DNA from: Marsupella aquatica
Taxonomy: Eukaryota; Marchantiophyta
Length of the DNA: 64,000 nucleotides
Reading direction: 5' to 3'
Assembly: GCA_973895155.1 (NCBI GenBank)
Contig: OZ316892.1
Coordinates: 7,068,001-7,132,000 of the forward strand
The notes under the pieces were generated by a model. The model was not told the DNA's origin. It saw nothing but the letters and a program-made list of their open reading frames with translations, and did no database searches. A program made the position numbers and the translations under genes. This document shows, piece by piece, positions 1 through 10,972 of the stretch (position 1 is the first letter of the stretch; the number at the start of each line of letters is the position of its first letter).

Positions 1-149
1 CTTAAAGTCACATAATTCATCGGCTAGTGCCCTTTTTGTCTAACAAGAGAAGATATGAGGGGCATGTGGGTCCACTTCTAATATTATACTCAAAATAAGA
101 ATAGACCAAGCCACCAAATAAAGAGAACTTCAAGAGAGGTGGCCTAAAC

Positions 150-300
150 TCTGGGACAAAAAGTGGTCCACATAAGCAAAATCGGACTCCATTCCCTGTA
201 GGATTAGCAAAAATTGAAAGTGCCCCCACGGTTTTGTAAAGTGAATAGCATATTTTCTTCCCAATGAATGGCCTAGATTACATCTTGGAGACAAACAAAT
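150..300 (+). repeat. Dispersed repeat upstream of the MAM33-like gene
   Basis: Seen: this stretch can be aligned by eye, with small gaps, to 45785-45910 in the same orientation. Shared anchors are ctgggacaaaaa, cataagca, actccattcc, tgtaggat and the block around aatgaatggcc followed by acatct. It lies about 400 bp upstream of the first gene, so it is either a decayed mobile element in the promoter region or part of an old segmental copy. The remaining bases of 1-705 show no other structure I can name. Confidence 0.5.
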
Positions 301-705
301 ATAAAAGTGGGAACTGTCAGCGACCTCAATTGTGTGCTGAGCCTCTGCGGCGGTGCTCATACACACTGTACTGTAGCTTGCGACGATCACTCGCAAACGT
401 ATGTGAAACCCAAAACCCTTCGCCGCAACTTCACCTTGCAAGGCAGCCATTTCTCGAAAGCTTGAGACGCAGCTCAATGCGGCACGGCAGGGAAGGGCAG
501 AGCTTCTCAATTAAGTTGCAGTAAGTTGTAGGTCGTAATAACAGTCCAGACGGTCTGGAATCTCGCATGGAATGGAAGCTTCGGTTCTAAATTAAGTACT
601 TCGTGGAGCTTGAAGTAGACGTGAAGTAGAAGAAAGAGCAGGGCGGAAGGAGTGGAATTCAGAGGGGAGCTAGGAAGCGGGTACGAGAGAAAGAGCCCAG
701 AAAGG

Positions 706-2140
706 ATGGCGTTTCAAGCGCTTCGGCGAGCTGCGGCTGCTCCAGTTATCCTGCAGCGCGGAAAGGGTGCCTGTCGGTACCTGCAGCAGGGTTTAGCAGG
801 CCCTGCTGTCACTCGCTCTGCTCTTGCTGCGTCTTCCGGCCTTGGGCCATCCTCTGCGGAAGCCAGAGCTCCGCTGTGGGCGTTGGCAGCTCGAACGGCG
901 TCCACGGCCCGGGAGGTTGGTCGGGAGGCTGATGCCGGTCTTCTCTCAGTTCTCAGAGCCGAGCTGGATCATGAGAGAAAGACATACAGTCAGGGAAAGG
1001 TATGGACGGAAGCGAATCCAACGATGTCCTCTCTCCCTATGGCCCCCTTGTATAAGTTAACTTGATTATGATTGAACGCATGTTTAAGCAGCACATGCTC
1101 ATGATTTGGATCGCTCTTGGCTTTGTATTCCTTAGGGTGTTTGATTCGTTTCTCTCTGACCTACTCGCCTGTTCTCTGATTTCCGGATCTTGAAATGTAA
1201 ACTCTGAACCCTGAACTCTTCCTCACTTGAGGAGATGTTTGCTTTCATTCCATGTCGGCATAATGCGTGTCGGACACCAGAAAGTCGTCCTGTACTCAAA
1301 ATCCCTCTTCTAGAGAGTGATTAATATGAGAGATCCCCGAGATCTGGGAAGATTAGTAGAAGAGGAACTGATTCTTCTTTCTCTGTCATACATTTTCTCG
1401 ACACATTGATTCTCTTATTTGATAACTCCCAAATTCCGGTTTTGTGCTTTAATGAAGAGGATGTGACTGATCTGTGAACAGGAACTGGCACGAGGGCCTC
1501 CCAAGCCTTGGACGGTGACAGATAAACAAGGGTTCGCAGATGTCATATTGCGTAGATCATATGGGCAAGAAGACATTGCTGTGACATGTCTATATCAGGC
1601 AGATACCTATGCTGATGGTCAAAATCCAGAAGAGGATATGAACAGTGAAGATGAGGGTATGGATGACAGTGGCATGGGTTCTAGCGTCAACATGACCATC
1701 ACAATAAATAAAGGCGCTGGCAATCCCACACTAGAAATAAGTGCAGCATCTTATGGGACTGAGATTACCATTGAGCAGGTTAATTTCTGGGAGGACAACG
1801 ACAGTAAGGAAACGGGATATGCTGGGCCTAACTTCCTGTAAGTTCGTTGACTTGACTTTAGGAGAGTATTTGTCATCTATTTCTTCATTAACCTGAAAAC
1901 TTGCGCTGGCCTCTCTATTCGTTTCAAATTAACTTGTTCGGAACCTGATATGGCCTCTGCTTCATTGTCATTGTAATCAGGCAATTGGATGAAGAGGTTC
2001 AAAACCAGTTTGAGAAGTTCATCAAAGCTCGTGGTGTGAATACGGATCTTACAGGCTATTTGTTCACTCTCCTGGCGGACAAGGAGCAACGTGAGTATAT
2101 GCGCTGGCTGCAGAAGGTGGAAGGCTTTCTTAAGCTATGA
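706..2140 (+). CDS. Mitochondrial glycoprotein (MAM33/p32/gC1qBP) family protein
   Basis: Three exons, 706-999, 1482-1837 and 1981-2140, join in frame through GT-AG introns to 269 residues. Start: the ATG at 706 opens the frame; an in-frame GTG at 652 is not a plausible start. Residues 1-75 are rich in Arg and Ala with almost no acidic residues, as expected of a mitochondrial presequence. Exon 2 carries an acidic stretch (EEDMNSEDEGMDD), a beta-rich part (VNMTITINKG) and GTEITIEQVNFW. Exon 3 ends with YLFTLLADKEQ and WLQKVEGFL, the usual C-terminal signature of the family. Family knowledge: p32 proteins form doughnut-shaped acidic trimers in the mitochondrial matrix and are linked to respiration and mitoribosome function. 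The exact role here is unknown. A broken inverted copy lies at 47950-49260. Confidence 0.9.
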
Positions 2141-4613
2141 TTGACTCGGGAGCCTGAACTTCAACAGTCCTTGTTTGATTTGTGAGGGAACGTTCTGGAT
2201 TTTTATCCAGATACTGATTTTCTTCCCCGTACTGTGCAAGTGCAATCGTATGGTTTAGTCGTGACTACTTTATCAACACAAGTACTTCATAATTTTTTGA
2301 CCAACATAGAGTAGCAGAAGATGAGCCTTAGAATGTTTCACTTCTAAGTTGTAGTTGTAGGTGTCTCTAGAAGCGGATACAATTTGATGAACAAGTCAAT
2401 TATGGTCATTAAGATATGATCTGAGTATTAATCAATCCACTATAACATTTCTTCTTTGGAGTTCCTCTCTTTAGGGTTGTGCTCTGCTGTATTTTGGTTT
2501 TCTGCCGAGATCTTGTTGGGGAGCACTTCGATTCGCAAGCGTGCATTAAGCCTCGAAACTTTCACTGTTTCATGAGTCTGTCAGTGTGTTGAGAAGCCTG
2601 TAGAGGACGTTTACCCAACTGTTCTAGCATACGTATTTTGCATGGAGAGCTTTATCGCAGTCATTGTGATAATGAAAAGTGCTTTCACAAGAAGCCCGGT
2701 GCAAGCACATTGTGTAGCTCAATCAAACATACTAGACACAATCTTGGTGAACCATCTCGAGCATGAAGCTTATTAGGCGGGAAATTCCTACTTGTTTAAA
2801 CACCATGCATCTTTGCATTGGAAATACTGAGACATACTGGTCTGTATAAGTGAATCTAAAGTAGCTCAGTCTGAAGAACACAGTACTCTTTTGTAAAGTC
2901 ACCTGTGAAGCCTTCATACTAGCTTGGGAGCTCATAAAATTCCATGTTCGAAGAGCCTCGTATTTCAAGTGACATATGACATAACACAGTGCAGGCCAGA
3001 AGAGACTTGGGTACGGATTATCAATAGAATGTACACATCAGTGGTTGTACAGAAGAGTCGAAGTGGAATGGCCTTTAAAGACTGCAAAGAACAATCGCCC
3101 AAGACTGCTAAGGCAAGATTTATCAAAGTTGGGGCCTGGAAGGAGAGCAATCAAAGGGTGTTAGTGTGGCCCATGATAGCTTTCTCAAATTTCCTGCATG
3201 ACTAAGAACCATGAGAGTAGTAATCCTCATACGTTTCTGAAACTTAGGTGTCAATGATTGACCAAATTTGATCCTTGAGTGGACCACAGTGTTTGATTTA
3301 TTAACTCTGAGACCAACACTGTTTCTCACTCAAAGTGGAGATGTTCACCTGAAGAAAAGGTACCATCTGAGGGAAAAGCAGGGTCTCAAAGCAGTCTATG
3401 CTAGTTGCAGGAGCCCATCTAAGCATCTTGTCAAACCTTGTGATCTTGAGGAGCTTCTGTTTCATGATTGACGGGGTTGTTCGAGTATCTTAGTTGACCT
3501 AGCCTCACAGTTATTGGCAATAAATACTGAGTCGCAGCATCAAGATTTGAACCAAATCATGCAAAAGGTAAAGGGTGGCCTCTTGGTTGTAAGACCCTTT
3601 AATATCAATAATTGACCCCTCTAGAAAAAAAACCACCTTAGAAAAATATAAGTTAAGTTGTCCAACAAAACTTTCAAGATCTACTTTAGCTAGTTAGAAA
3701 GGGCATAGAATGAGCTTACTTTACTCGATTTTGATCACAATTAAAAGCTTATGAGTGTCCCAAGTAAGGACTCAGTTGGGCAGCAGCCAATCTGACTTAA
3801 TTTTCTTATTGTGACTCTAAGGCAGGCAGGTCCATCCCCATTCCATGGTTCTGGGGCAAGGTCCATCAAAGCTTCAACTTCAGAAACTGACCATAAATAT
3901 AACTTTGGAGACTAAAATATTGTTGACATCAGAAAACTGATTCTGAAATACGGTTTTTTTTCTACTTGCCCTTATAGAGAACCCACCTGGCCTGCACAGA
4001 ATGTTGATTTTGTATTAGAAATTACTTACTTTCTGATTTATTTTGTGATAGTCTCTTCTTTGTAATATTGGACACTTGGAATTATTGGGAACCACCTTCT
4101 AGTTCGTGCATGAAATGTATTTATCATTGTTTACAATCAACCCATTAAAGTTATGGTGTGTGCAATATGTGAGGAGACCCCTTTTAGTTAGTTTGGTTAA
4201 ACATGATAAAAGTAAAATGTTCAGAAACTTTCATCAAGGATTGAATTGCAGACCTGGTTGCCTAACAGCTACTCTATATTAACCAAATATGAGCGCCACT
4301 CATTTCCTCAGTGAACAAGTTGCATGATCACCATGATAAATACTGTAATTTTCTTTTTCTTTTAGTATAGCTCATCAAGGTGGAATAAAATTGGTTTGAA
4401 TGCAAGACAAAAGACTGAACTAAGTATGAAAATGGCTAATAGTGAAGTGGAAAGAAGACAAGGAGACTCCACTTGACTTGCAAGCATTAGAGTTTAGGGC
4501 TTAGGGTTTACTTAGTAGGATTTACATTCTTTTGCTGCTGTTGGGGTCAAGCTTATTTGGTTCTTTGGTCTTCTTGGATTTTTCTCTTGTGAGATATGAT
4601 CCCTAAACCCTAA

Positions 4614-4637
4614 ACACACACACACACACACACACAC
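4614..4637. repeat. (CA)n microsatellite
   Basis: Twelve uninterrupted AC dinucleotides follow directly after a telomere-like CCCTAAACCCTAAA motif. Confidence 0.9.
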
Positions 4638-5329
4638 TAGAAGAAAGACACCCATTAGAAAGGACACTACTATGCACAATAGAAGAAAGATACTACTGTC
4701 TTCCCCCTAACACAACGCCATGGCCTTGTATTTGAATAGTGGGACATGGGGTGCTCTATATGAATAGTGCACCATGGGCGTTGTATTTGATTTTGGACTA
4801 TGTGGTTTCATTTTTTGTATTTGTAGGGCGCTGTGTTTGAAAATGGGTGTTGCACTTGAATATTGACGTTGTGTTTGAATATTGACATTGTTATATGATT
4901 CTTGAATGTTTTACTATTTGTGCTCAATGTAGAATAGTTTAGGGTCCAATCTTGAACATAGTGCCCAACTTGAAAACAATGCCAATATTCGAGCACAACC
5001 CCTGGGTGCTGTGTTAAAATGATGTTGTGTTTGAAGAAAAAATACTTTTTCTTATGGAGACCTAAAAAAATCCATTTTCGAACACAACGTCCAGATGCTG
5101 TGTTTGGGGGAAGACAGTAGTACACGCCCCAGAGAAGAAAGATACACACACTAAATGAGATACTAACATGCACAATAGAAGAAAGATACACCCACTAAAA
5201 CTAAGATATCATTAGGCATAATAGAAGAAACATACACCTGCTAAAAGAAAGATACTAGTACATGCACTAGAGAAAAAAGACTCACACTCGAAGAAGATAC
5301 ACTTACACACAATCTTCCTAATAAGTCAT

Positions 5330-5580
5330 GGGGGAAGCTACTCTTAAAGGCCTATGGTCTAGAGTGAAGCCTCTAGAACATAACTCCCAATACAAACAAA
5401 ATTGATAATGAGTACTTAATAAAGAGAAAACTGAAGATGAGGGTGGACAAAAAACAAGTATGAGGCAGAGATAACAAAAGTGACATTTACTCTAGATAAG
5501 ACAAAACTGAAGTGAGGGTGGGACAAAAACCAGGGATGAGACAAAGATGAACCAAAATAACATACAATTTTTTTGGTGCA
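5330..5580 (+). repeat. Hairpin-tipped dispersed repeat, copy 1
   Basis: It begins with ggtctagagtgaagcctctag, which can fold on itself (arms related to GGTCTAGAG/CTCTAGACC), followed by ataactccca, tgataatgag, aaaactgaa and gagggtggacaaa. The same order of motifs recurs at 30310-30600 and 30670-30910 in this orientation and inverted at 22470-22690; a shorter inverted copy with the tip is at 43850-43945. No coding capacity. Likely a non-autonomous mobile element. Confidence 0.6.
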
Positions 5581-5601
5581 AGGATTTCTTTTCTGCATAT
5601 C

Positions 5602-5865
5602 GAGGGTGGTAGAAGAAAGATACACACAGAGAGATACTCTATTTACTTTCAAGGAACGAGGGTGGTAGAAGAAAGGTACACACAAAGAGATACTCTATTT
5701 ACTTTCAAGGAACGAGGGTGGTAGAAGAAAGGTACACACAAAGAGATACTCTATTTACTTTCAAGGAACGAGGGTGGTAGAAGAAAGGTACACACAAAGA
5801 GATACTCTATTTACTTTCAAGGAACGAGGGTGGTAAACGAAAGATACACACAAAGAGATACTGCT
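5602..5865. repeat. 56-bp tandem repeat, about 4.7 copies
   Basis: The unit starts with gagggtggtagaagaaag, and copies begin at 5602, 5658, 5714, 5770 and 5826, an exact 56-bp spacing. Copies 2-4 look identical; copy 1 has two substitutions and the last diverges after about 40 bases. The near identity implies recent amplification. The motif agaagaaagatacacac also occurs scattered from 4630 on, so the array probably grew from local sequence. Confidence 0.9.
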
Positions 5866-6106
5866 CTAGTACACCCACCAAAGGAAAGATACAACACACA
5901 CTAGGAGAAAGATTCTGGAGGTGAGTGAGTAAGAGCAAAAAGTCAATATACGAAATACTGTAGTGCATAGACAAGGACTACGAAGTACTGTAGTGCATAG
6001 ACAAGGACACAAGAGGAAGGCAAACGGGAGAGAGAAAGAGAGAGAGGGCGAAGGACGAGGATAGTTGATCAATTTGGTCAGAGATCTACAGCGGAAGAGG
6101 CAAATC

Positions 6107-9100
6107 ATGGCCGCCGCCTTGGCACCGGAGGTTAGAAACTATGCATTTGTAGCCGGCTTCATCAATAGCTGGGCCCCTTCCTCGTCCCCCAAGGTGAGTT
6201 TCATTTTCTCTTGGGAATCAATTCAGCTGAAGCTGCCTGTATGGAAACTAGAGATGGTCAAACTTCCTTAGGACGGATGCTGAGCGAGAATGGAGCCTAC
6301 TTCATGTGCCCAAAGTCCATCTCAAATGACAATTTTAGGGTTTCGCTCTCATAGAATATCTGGGATTATTGGACGGGCCAGTTTCCTTTCTCCTCTTTCT
6401 GGATTGTGTTTAGAGCAGAGAGGATCAAATAATTCCGGGAGGATTATATTGCTTGACGGTAAAACGTTTTTTTGATAAGATGAGTTCAATGAAATAACCT
6501 AATCAGAATGTTTCCTGCTCGTTTAAAGAACCTGCTTTGCTTTGATAGCGCTGCACTTTTCTTTGCGGTATAAACTTTCACCGGTGGAGTGGGACTTAGA
6601 TTTACAAGCATCTGCTAGTTCATGCAGGAGGTGAAATCTTCCGGAAGGGAGGGAGATTTGGCCACACTATGCAAAAATCTCGTCAAAAGTGCTGGGCCTA
6701 CTGTTGCTGATCAACTTTATGGGAATGAAATCCGTTCACAGGTTTGTGAGATAGACTAGAGCTGCCTCCGCTTTTCCTGCATCTGGAGTTTTTTCTGCTG
6801 CACTTATTGACTTTTTAGTTATGAACAGGTGATCCTACATATTCTTTGGGTTTGGTGTGTCGGAAGAAAAGGTCTCAAGCTCTGTTCTCCTCGATGACCA
6901 CCAGGTTGATGAATGGCTGACGTTTGCGAGCGCTGCTCAAGCTGATCGTGACCCAGTTTCTTTTTCAACACGCTGCCGAACTCTTGATACATTTCTTCTT
7001 TCTAGGGCAGTCATGCTGGGCAACGGCACCACTGCTGGTCTTGCCGACATTGCGATATATTTATCTGTACATGACGAAGTGGTAAGATTGGGACATATTT
7101 CGTAGTTTCTCTGTTGATGGTTAGAGGGTGACCAATTAAATCCCATCCTTTTGTAGTGGAATTGTACGTTCCTAGGTAAATGATAAGGTGTCAATGCCTG
7201 GTTTAATTAAACCAAAATGCATAAGAAGTAAGGAGAGAAATATAATCATCAAAGATACAAATAATAACAAGCACTTTACGATAGTAGAGACGATTTGACA
7301 ACTGAAACCCTACCTAAAGTAAACACTCTGGAGCAGATTTGTTTTTGCATTTACGTGTGAAGAACTTGATGTTGCAATATGGATTTTGTATCCGAATTAC
7401 AACCCACCAATCAGACTTCTGGCAGGCAGCGCTATCAACCGAGGAGCGGAATTCCTATCCGAATCTTCTCCGTTGGATTGATTACGTACAGGTGCGAAAA
7501 ATCGATCGGGAAGCTCTAGTTGAATATGTCATTCGTCATCTAATTTCCGGTGGAGAAGTTGCTCTTTGCTGACGGTATTTTGATTGGTTGCCACAGAATA
7601 AGAATGATCAGAGCCACGTTTACTCGTGGATTCCCGTCGTCAAACCTAAATTTGATCCTCCCGTAAGTATCTTATTGTTTGATACTCCATTTCTCAAGTC
7701 CTTAATTTATACATGATCTCATTACTTGTTCTTACATCTCGTTAGTGTGATTACTATAAGACTGAGTGACAATTCAGGAGATGATTGCCTCTAAGACACT
7801 TAATTGCAGCTCTAGAACACTTAATTGCAGGAAAGTGAGAGAAGGTTGAAGGGAAGGAACCATTGTCTGTGGCCGTCAGTTCGTTACTTTAAGCTCATGT
7901 TGCTGACTTAAAATTAATCTCTGATTTCTTATCTCCATTCATTATCAGGTTCCTTCAGCAGAACCAGACTCTAAGAAGGTAATAGCTACTCAGGGTGCGT
8001 CAGTGAAGGATAAAACTGCAAACGGGGCTGCTGTGATACCACCTGAGCGCAAAAGCACAGCTTCAAAGGAACAGGTACAAACTGAAGGCAGTCTCTGAAC
8101 TGTTCTGTATATCCTGAGGTTTCCCTCGGCTGTTATAGGAGGTCCTTGTATCATCCGGCCATAGATCATCAAGAGCTGTTGGACATCATGGTGCCTCACT
8201 GCCACTCTTTTCTTCTGTTCGTTGTTGAGCAGGAAGGGAAGGGAAAGCCAGATCCTTTGGCAGACAAGAAGGGGGCAAATCAAGCTGATGTGAGTAGCAG
8301 GAACTTATCCTTGACATGGATGATTAATGAAGACCATAAGAAGACAATTGCAGACCGCTTCGAAGCATATATTCATATGGTTTTCTTCCATATTGTTTTC
8401 ATCTTGATCGCAGGGTACAAAGGGTAATCAGAAGGAGAAAAAGGCAAAGCCTGAGGCCGTGTCAGTTGGACAGGGGGAGACTCAAGATAATGTGAGTAGC
8501 ATGGATCATGGCGCATATTGGAAGGGTGACGCTGTTTATTTTCTTTAGCATCTTATTTGTTTCGTCGACTTCTAATGCAAGCAGCTTGTCATGCGATTTG
8601 CTACAGACTAAGGTGGTCCAGCAGAAGGAAAAGAAAGAACCTGCTCCAGCTCAGAAAGATGCGTTTGGATTAGAAATCCTGGACATTAAAGTTGGCATTA
8701 TTAAGTCAGTCAAGAAGCATCCTACGGCGGACACGTGAGTATTTTACTGTTCAAGCTTGATATATCTTGTTTGGGTAGTTGTACAAACTATTCCAGGGTT
8801 GAGGAAGAATCAATAGTTAGGAGAGCCAACCTCTTGTTGTGGCATTACCATGCCTGAATCTCAGGAAGACTTTCCAGGAGTACGAAGTGATCGTACTTCA
8901 GATCAAAATTGATATTAATGAGTCATGGCTGGCCAAACTTTTGCGGGCCCGTAAAGTAATCCTCATCCGAGAACCTGAAAGGATGACTCTGCCAAAAAAC
9001 GAGAATTTGTAACTTCGTGAACTCTGCCAAATACTCCCTTCGTATCAGAAGGGAGTTTTTGGCCCCCAATCTAAGAACCAAATTTTCTGAACAAAATCCA

Positions 9101-10972
9101 TTTTTGTGCTGCTAGATCGAAACTGACATGTACTTATGCTTCCTGTTCGGGAATTCCCCAATACCCTTCCTCAACTTAACAAAATCTTATTGGTCACCAT
9201 AGTGCATGTAACTTCTGGCAGCAGTAGATCTTGATTATAGCCATTCCGTTTATGCGTCGTCTTGATCGCCGTGATAGATGCAACACTTTCAGAAGGCATG
9301 TTTTTATATGCACAAACATTAAGATCGAATTTGTGTTTTAAGTGGAAGGGTCTGATCTGTTTGCCTGACTTCCTTGAGAGAAATGAAGTTCCATCTACCT
9401 TCAGCAAAGATGGACTACCCAGTTCTCATTTTGTATGAATAAGTTTTTTGGGAAAAAGTACGAGAATATTTGCCCAAAACTGTTCATAGTGGCGACCACG
9501 TTTTTGTTTAGTCTTGATTTCTGACCGAAGTACTGCATCATTGCAGATTGTACGTCGAAGATATTGATATAGGAGAAGGAAGTGCAAGACAGGTTGTGAG
9601 TGGCCTCGCCAAATATCTGACAGAAGATCAGATGCTGGTTAGTACTATCTTGTCAAACTTAAAAGCATCTTTGCTTCGCAACTATCACACGTAAGGATGT
9701 TTTACACCCGAACGACAAGAATTAATGGTGATCACTTTCATATACTGGATGTAAGAGTTATAAGAAGCGCGATAAAGATTATCAAGGGGCCAAGTTGACA
9801 CTGTTGCTTTAAGCCAGAAACTAACTTGAGGAGACCTCTCAGCTACTGATGATGTACTTGGATAAAGGAGAGCATAGGTATTTGTAGCAAAACTTCTTGA
9901 TGCAAAGACTGTTAGTATAGACTATCCTTTTGGCCAGCTCTGTTGATGAATTATGTTTGATCTGAATTGCAGAACAGGAGAGTAGTCGTCCTTGCAAATG
10001 TGAAACCAAGCAAACTGCGAGATGTAATGTCTTCAGGACTGGTAAATGCCTTGTGGCGTCAGTATAATTTTGGATGTAGGGTGTGGCTGTTGAGAAGTGC
10101 AGTCAATGTCTTCATTCAATTGTTGATCTCACAGACGGTTGGAAGGCTCGCTTACGCTTATTACGAGCCCATATGTATTATGTTTTTCGTGCAGCCTCGA
10201 AGATTTGTCTTTCACTGTATTTGGTTACTGGTTGTTTCCAGCCTGTTGGGCTTAAGATATTCTCCCCACTGAGCTTTATTGCTTGTGAATGCCTTAGGTG
10301 TTTCCGTGGTTGAATGCTTTCCGTTTTGGAAAAAACGATTCTATAAGACTGTCAAAACTGGAAACTTATCTGTGGACATTGGTATCATGTAGGTGCTGTG
10401 TACATCGAACGATGACCACAGTCAATGTGAACCTGTGATTCCTCCAATAGAGGCCAAAATAGGCGAAAGAGTCACAGCTGAGGGGTATGGTCGCAAGAGC
10501 TTAGTTTGTTTTTCTTTTGAAGCTTCACACTCACAGCAATGGATGACTAATGTAATACACTCCAGCTCTCTTTTGTTTGGTCTTTTGAGGCAATGCAGTA
10601 CCCAATTTACTCTTGGAAGCCTTACAGGGATTTTGAATGTGCAGATATGATGGGAAACCAGAGGCAGTACTTAACCCAAAGAAAAAGCAATGGGACAAAA
10701 TATATCCTGTAAGTTACGAGAGTCTGCACGTCAGTAATACACTGTATGGCTACTGGGATTATCAGACTCTTCTAAAGAAATACGATGCTTTTGAAATGGA
10801 GGCAGGGTAGTATGGCGATGTGTGGACTTTGTTGTTACTGACGATATGTATCTTGGTCCGCATCCAGGATCTCCACACTGATGATGCAGGTGTGGCATGC
10901 TACAAAGGGAGACCTCTCACAACCGCTACTGGGCCCTGCACTTCCTCAATAAGAAAGGGAACGATCAAATAG
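6107..10972 (+). CDS. Arc1p/AIMP1 (EMAPII)-type tRNA-binding cofactor of aminoacyl-tRNA synthetases
   Basis: Fourteen exons join in frame to 450 residues: 6107-6193, 6628-6741, 6872-7081, 7426-7491, 7597-7662, 7949-8074, 8233-8289, 8414-8491, 8607-8734, 9547-9637, 9973-10041, 10393-10484, 10645-10708, 10868-10972. Residues 1-181 form a GST-C-like N-terminal part (GLADIAIYL, LLRWIDYVQ) like that by which Arc1p/AIMP proteins bind synthetases. Residues 182-287 are a Lys/Glu-rich linker split over three small exons. From residue 288 comes the tRNA-binding OB fold (FGLEILDIKVG, HPTADTLYVEDIDIGEG, RQVVSGL, NVKPSKLRDVMSSGL) and the EMAPII end with LNPKKKQW. Expected role: cytosolic, delivering tRNA to partner synthetases such as MetRS. 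The start of exon 3 is the least certain junction, since the better-looking acceptor at 6828 leads to a stop. Confidence 0.88.

Larger units (their letters stand above)
2141..6106. other. Intergenic region, repeat-rich
   Basis: I see no supported gene here. The 3' flank of the MAM33-like gene to about 2600 is what the pseudogene at 47950-49260 also contains. Two short telomere-like stretches in opposite orientation lie near 4493-4510 (TTTAGGG type) and 4600-4616 (CCCTAAA type). From about 4630 to 5900 the sequence repeatedly uses variants of agaagaaagatacacac, ending in the 56-bp tandem array. Short ORFs in this tract have no recognisable composition. Confidence 0.6.

Noticed and set aside
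4490-4616. Telomere-like TTTAGGG/CCCTAAA motifs as an interstitial telomere
   Set aside because: Only about two units each, in opposite orientation and 100 bp apart; too short to claim.
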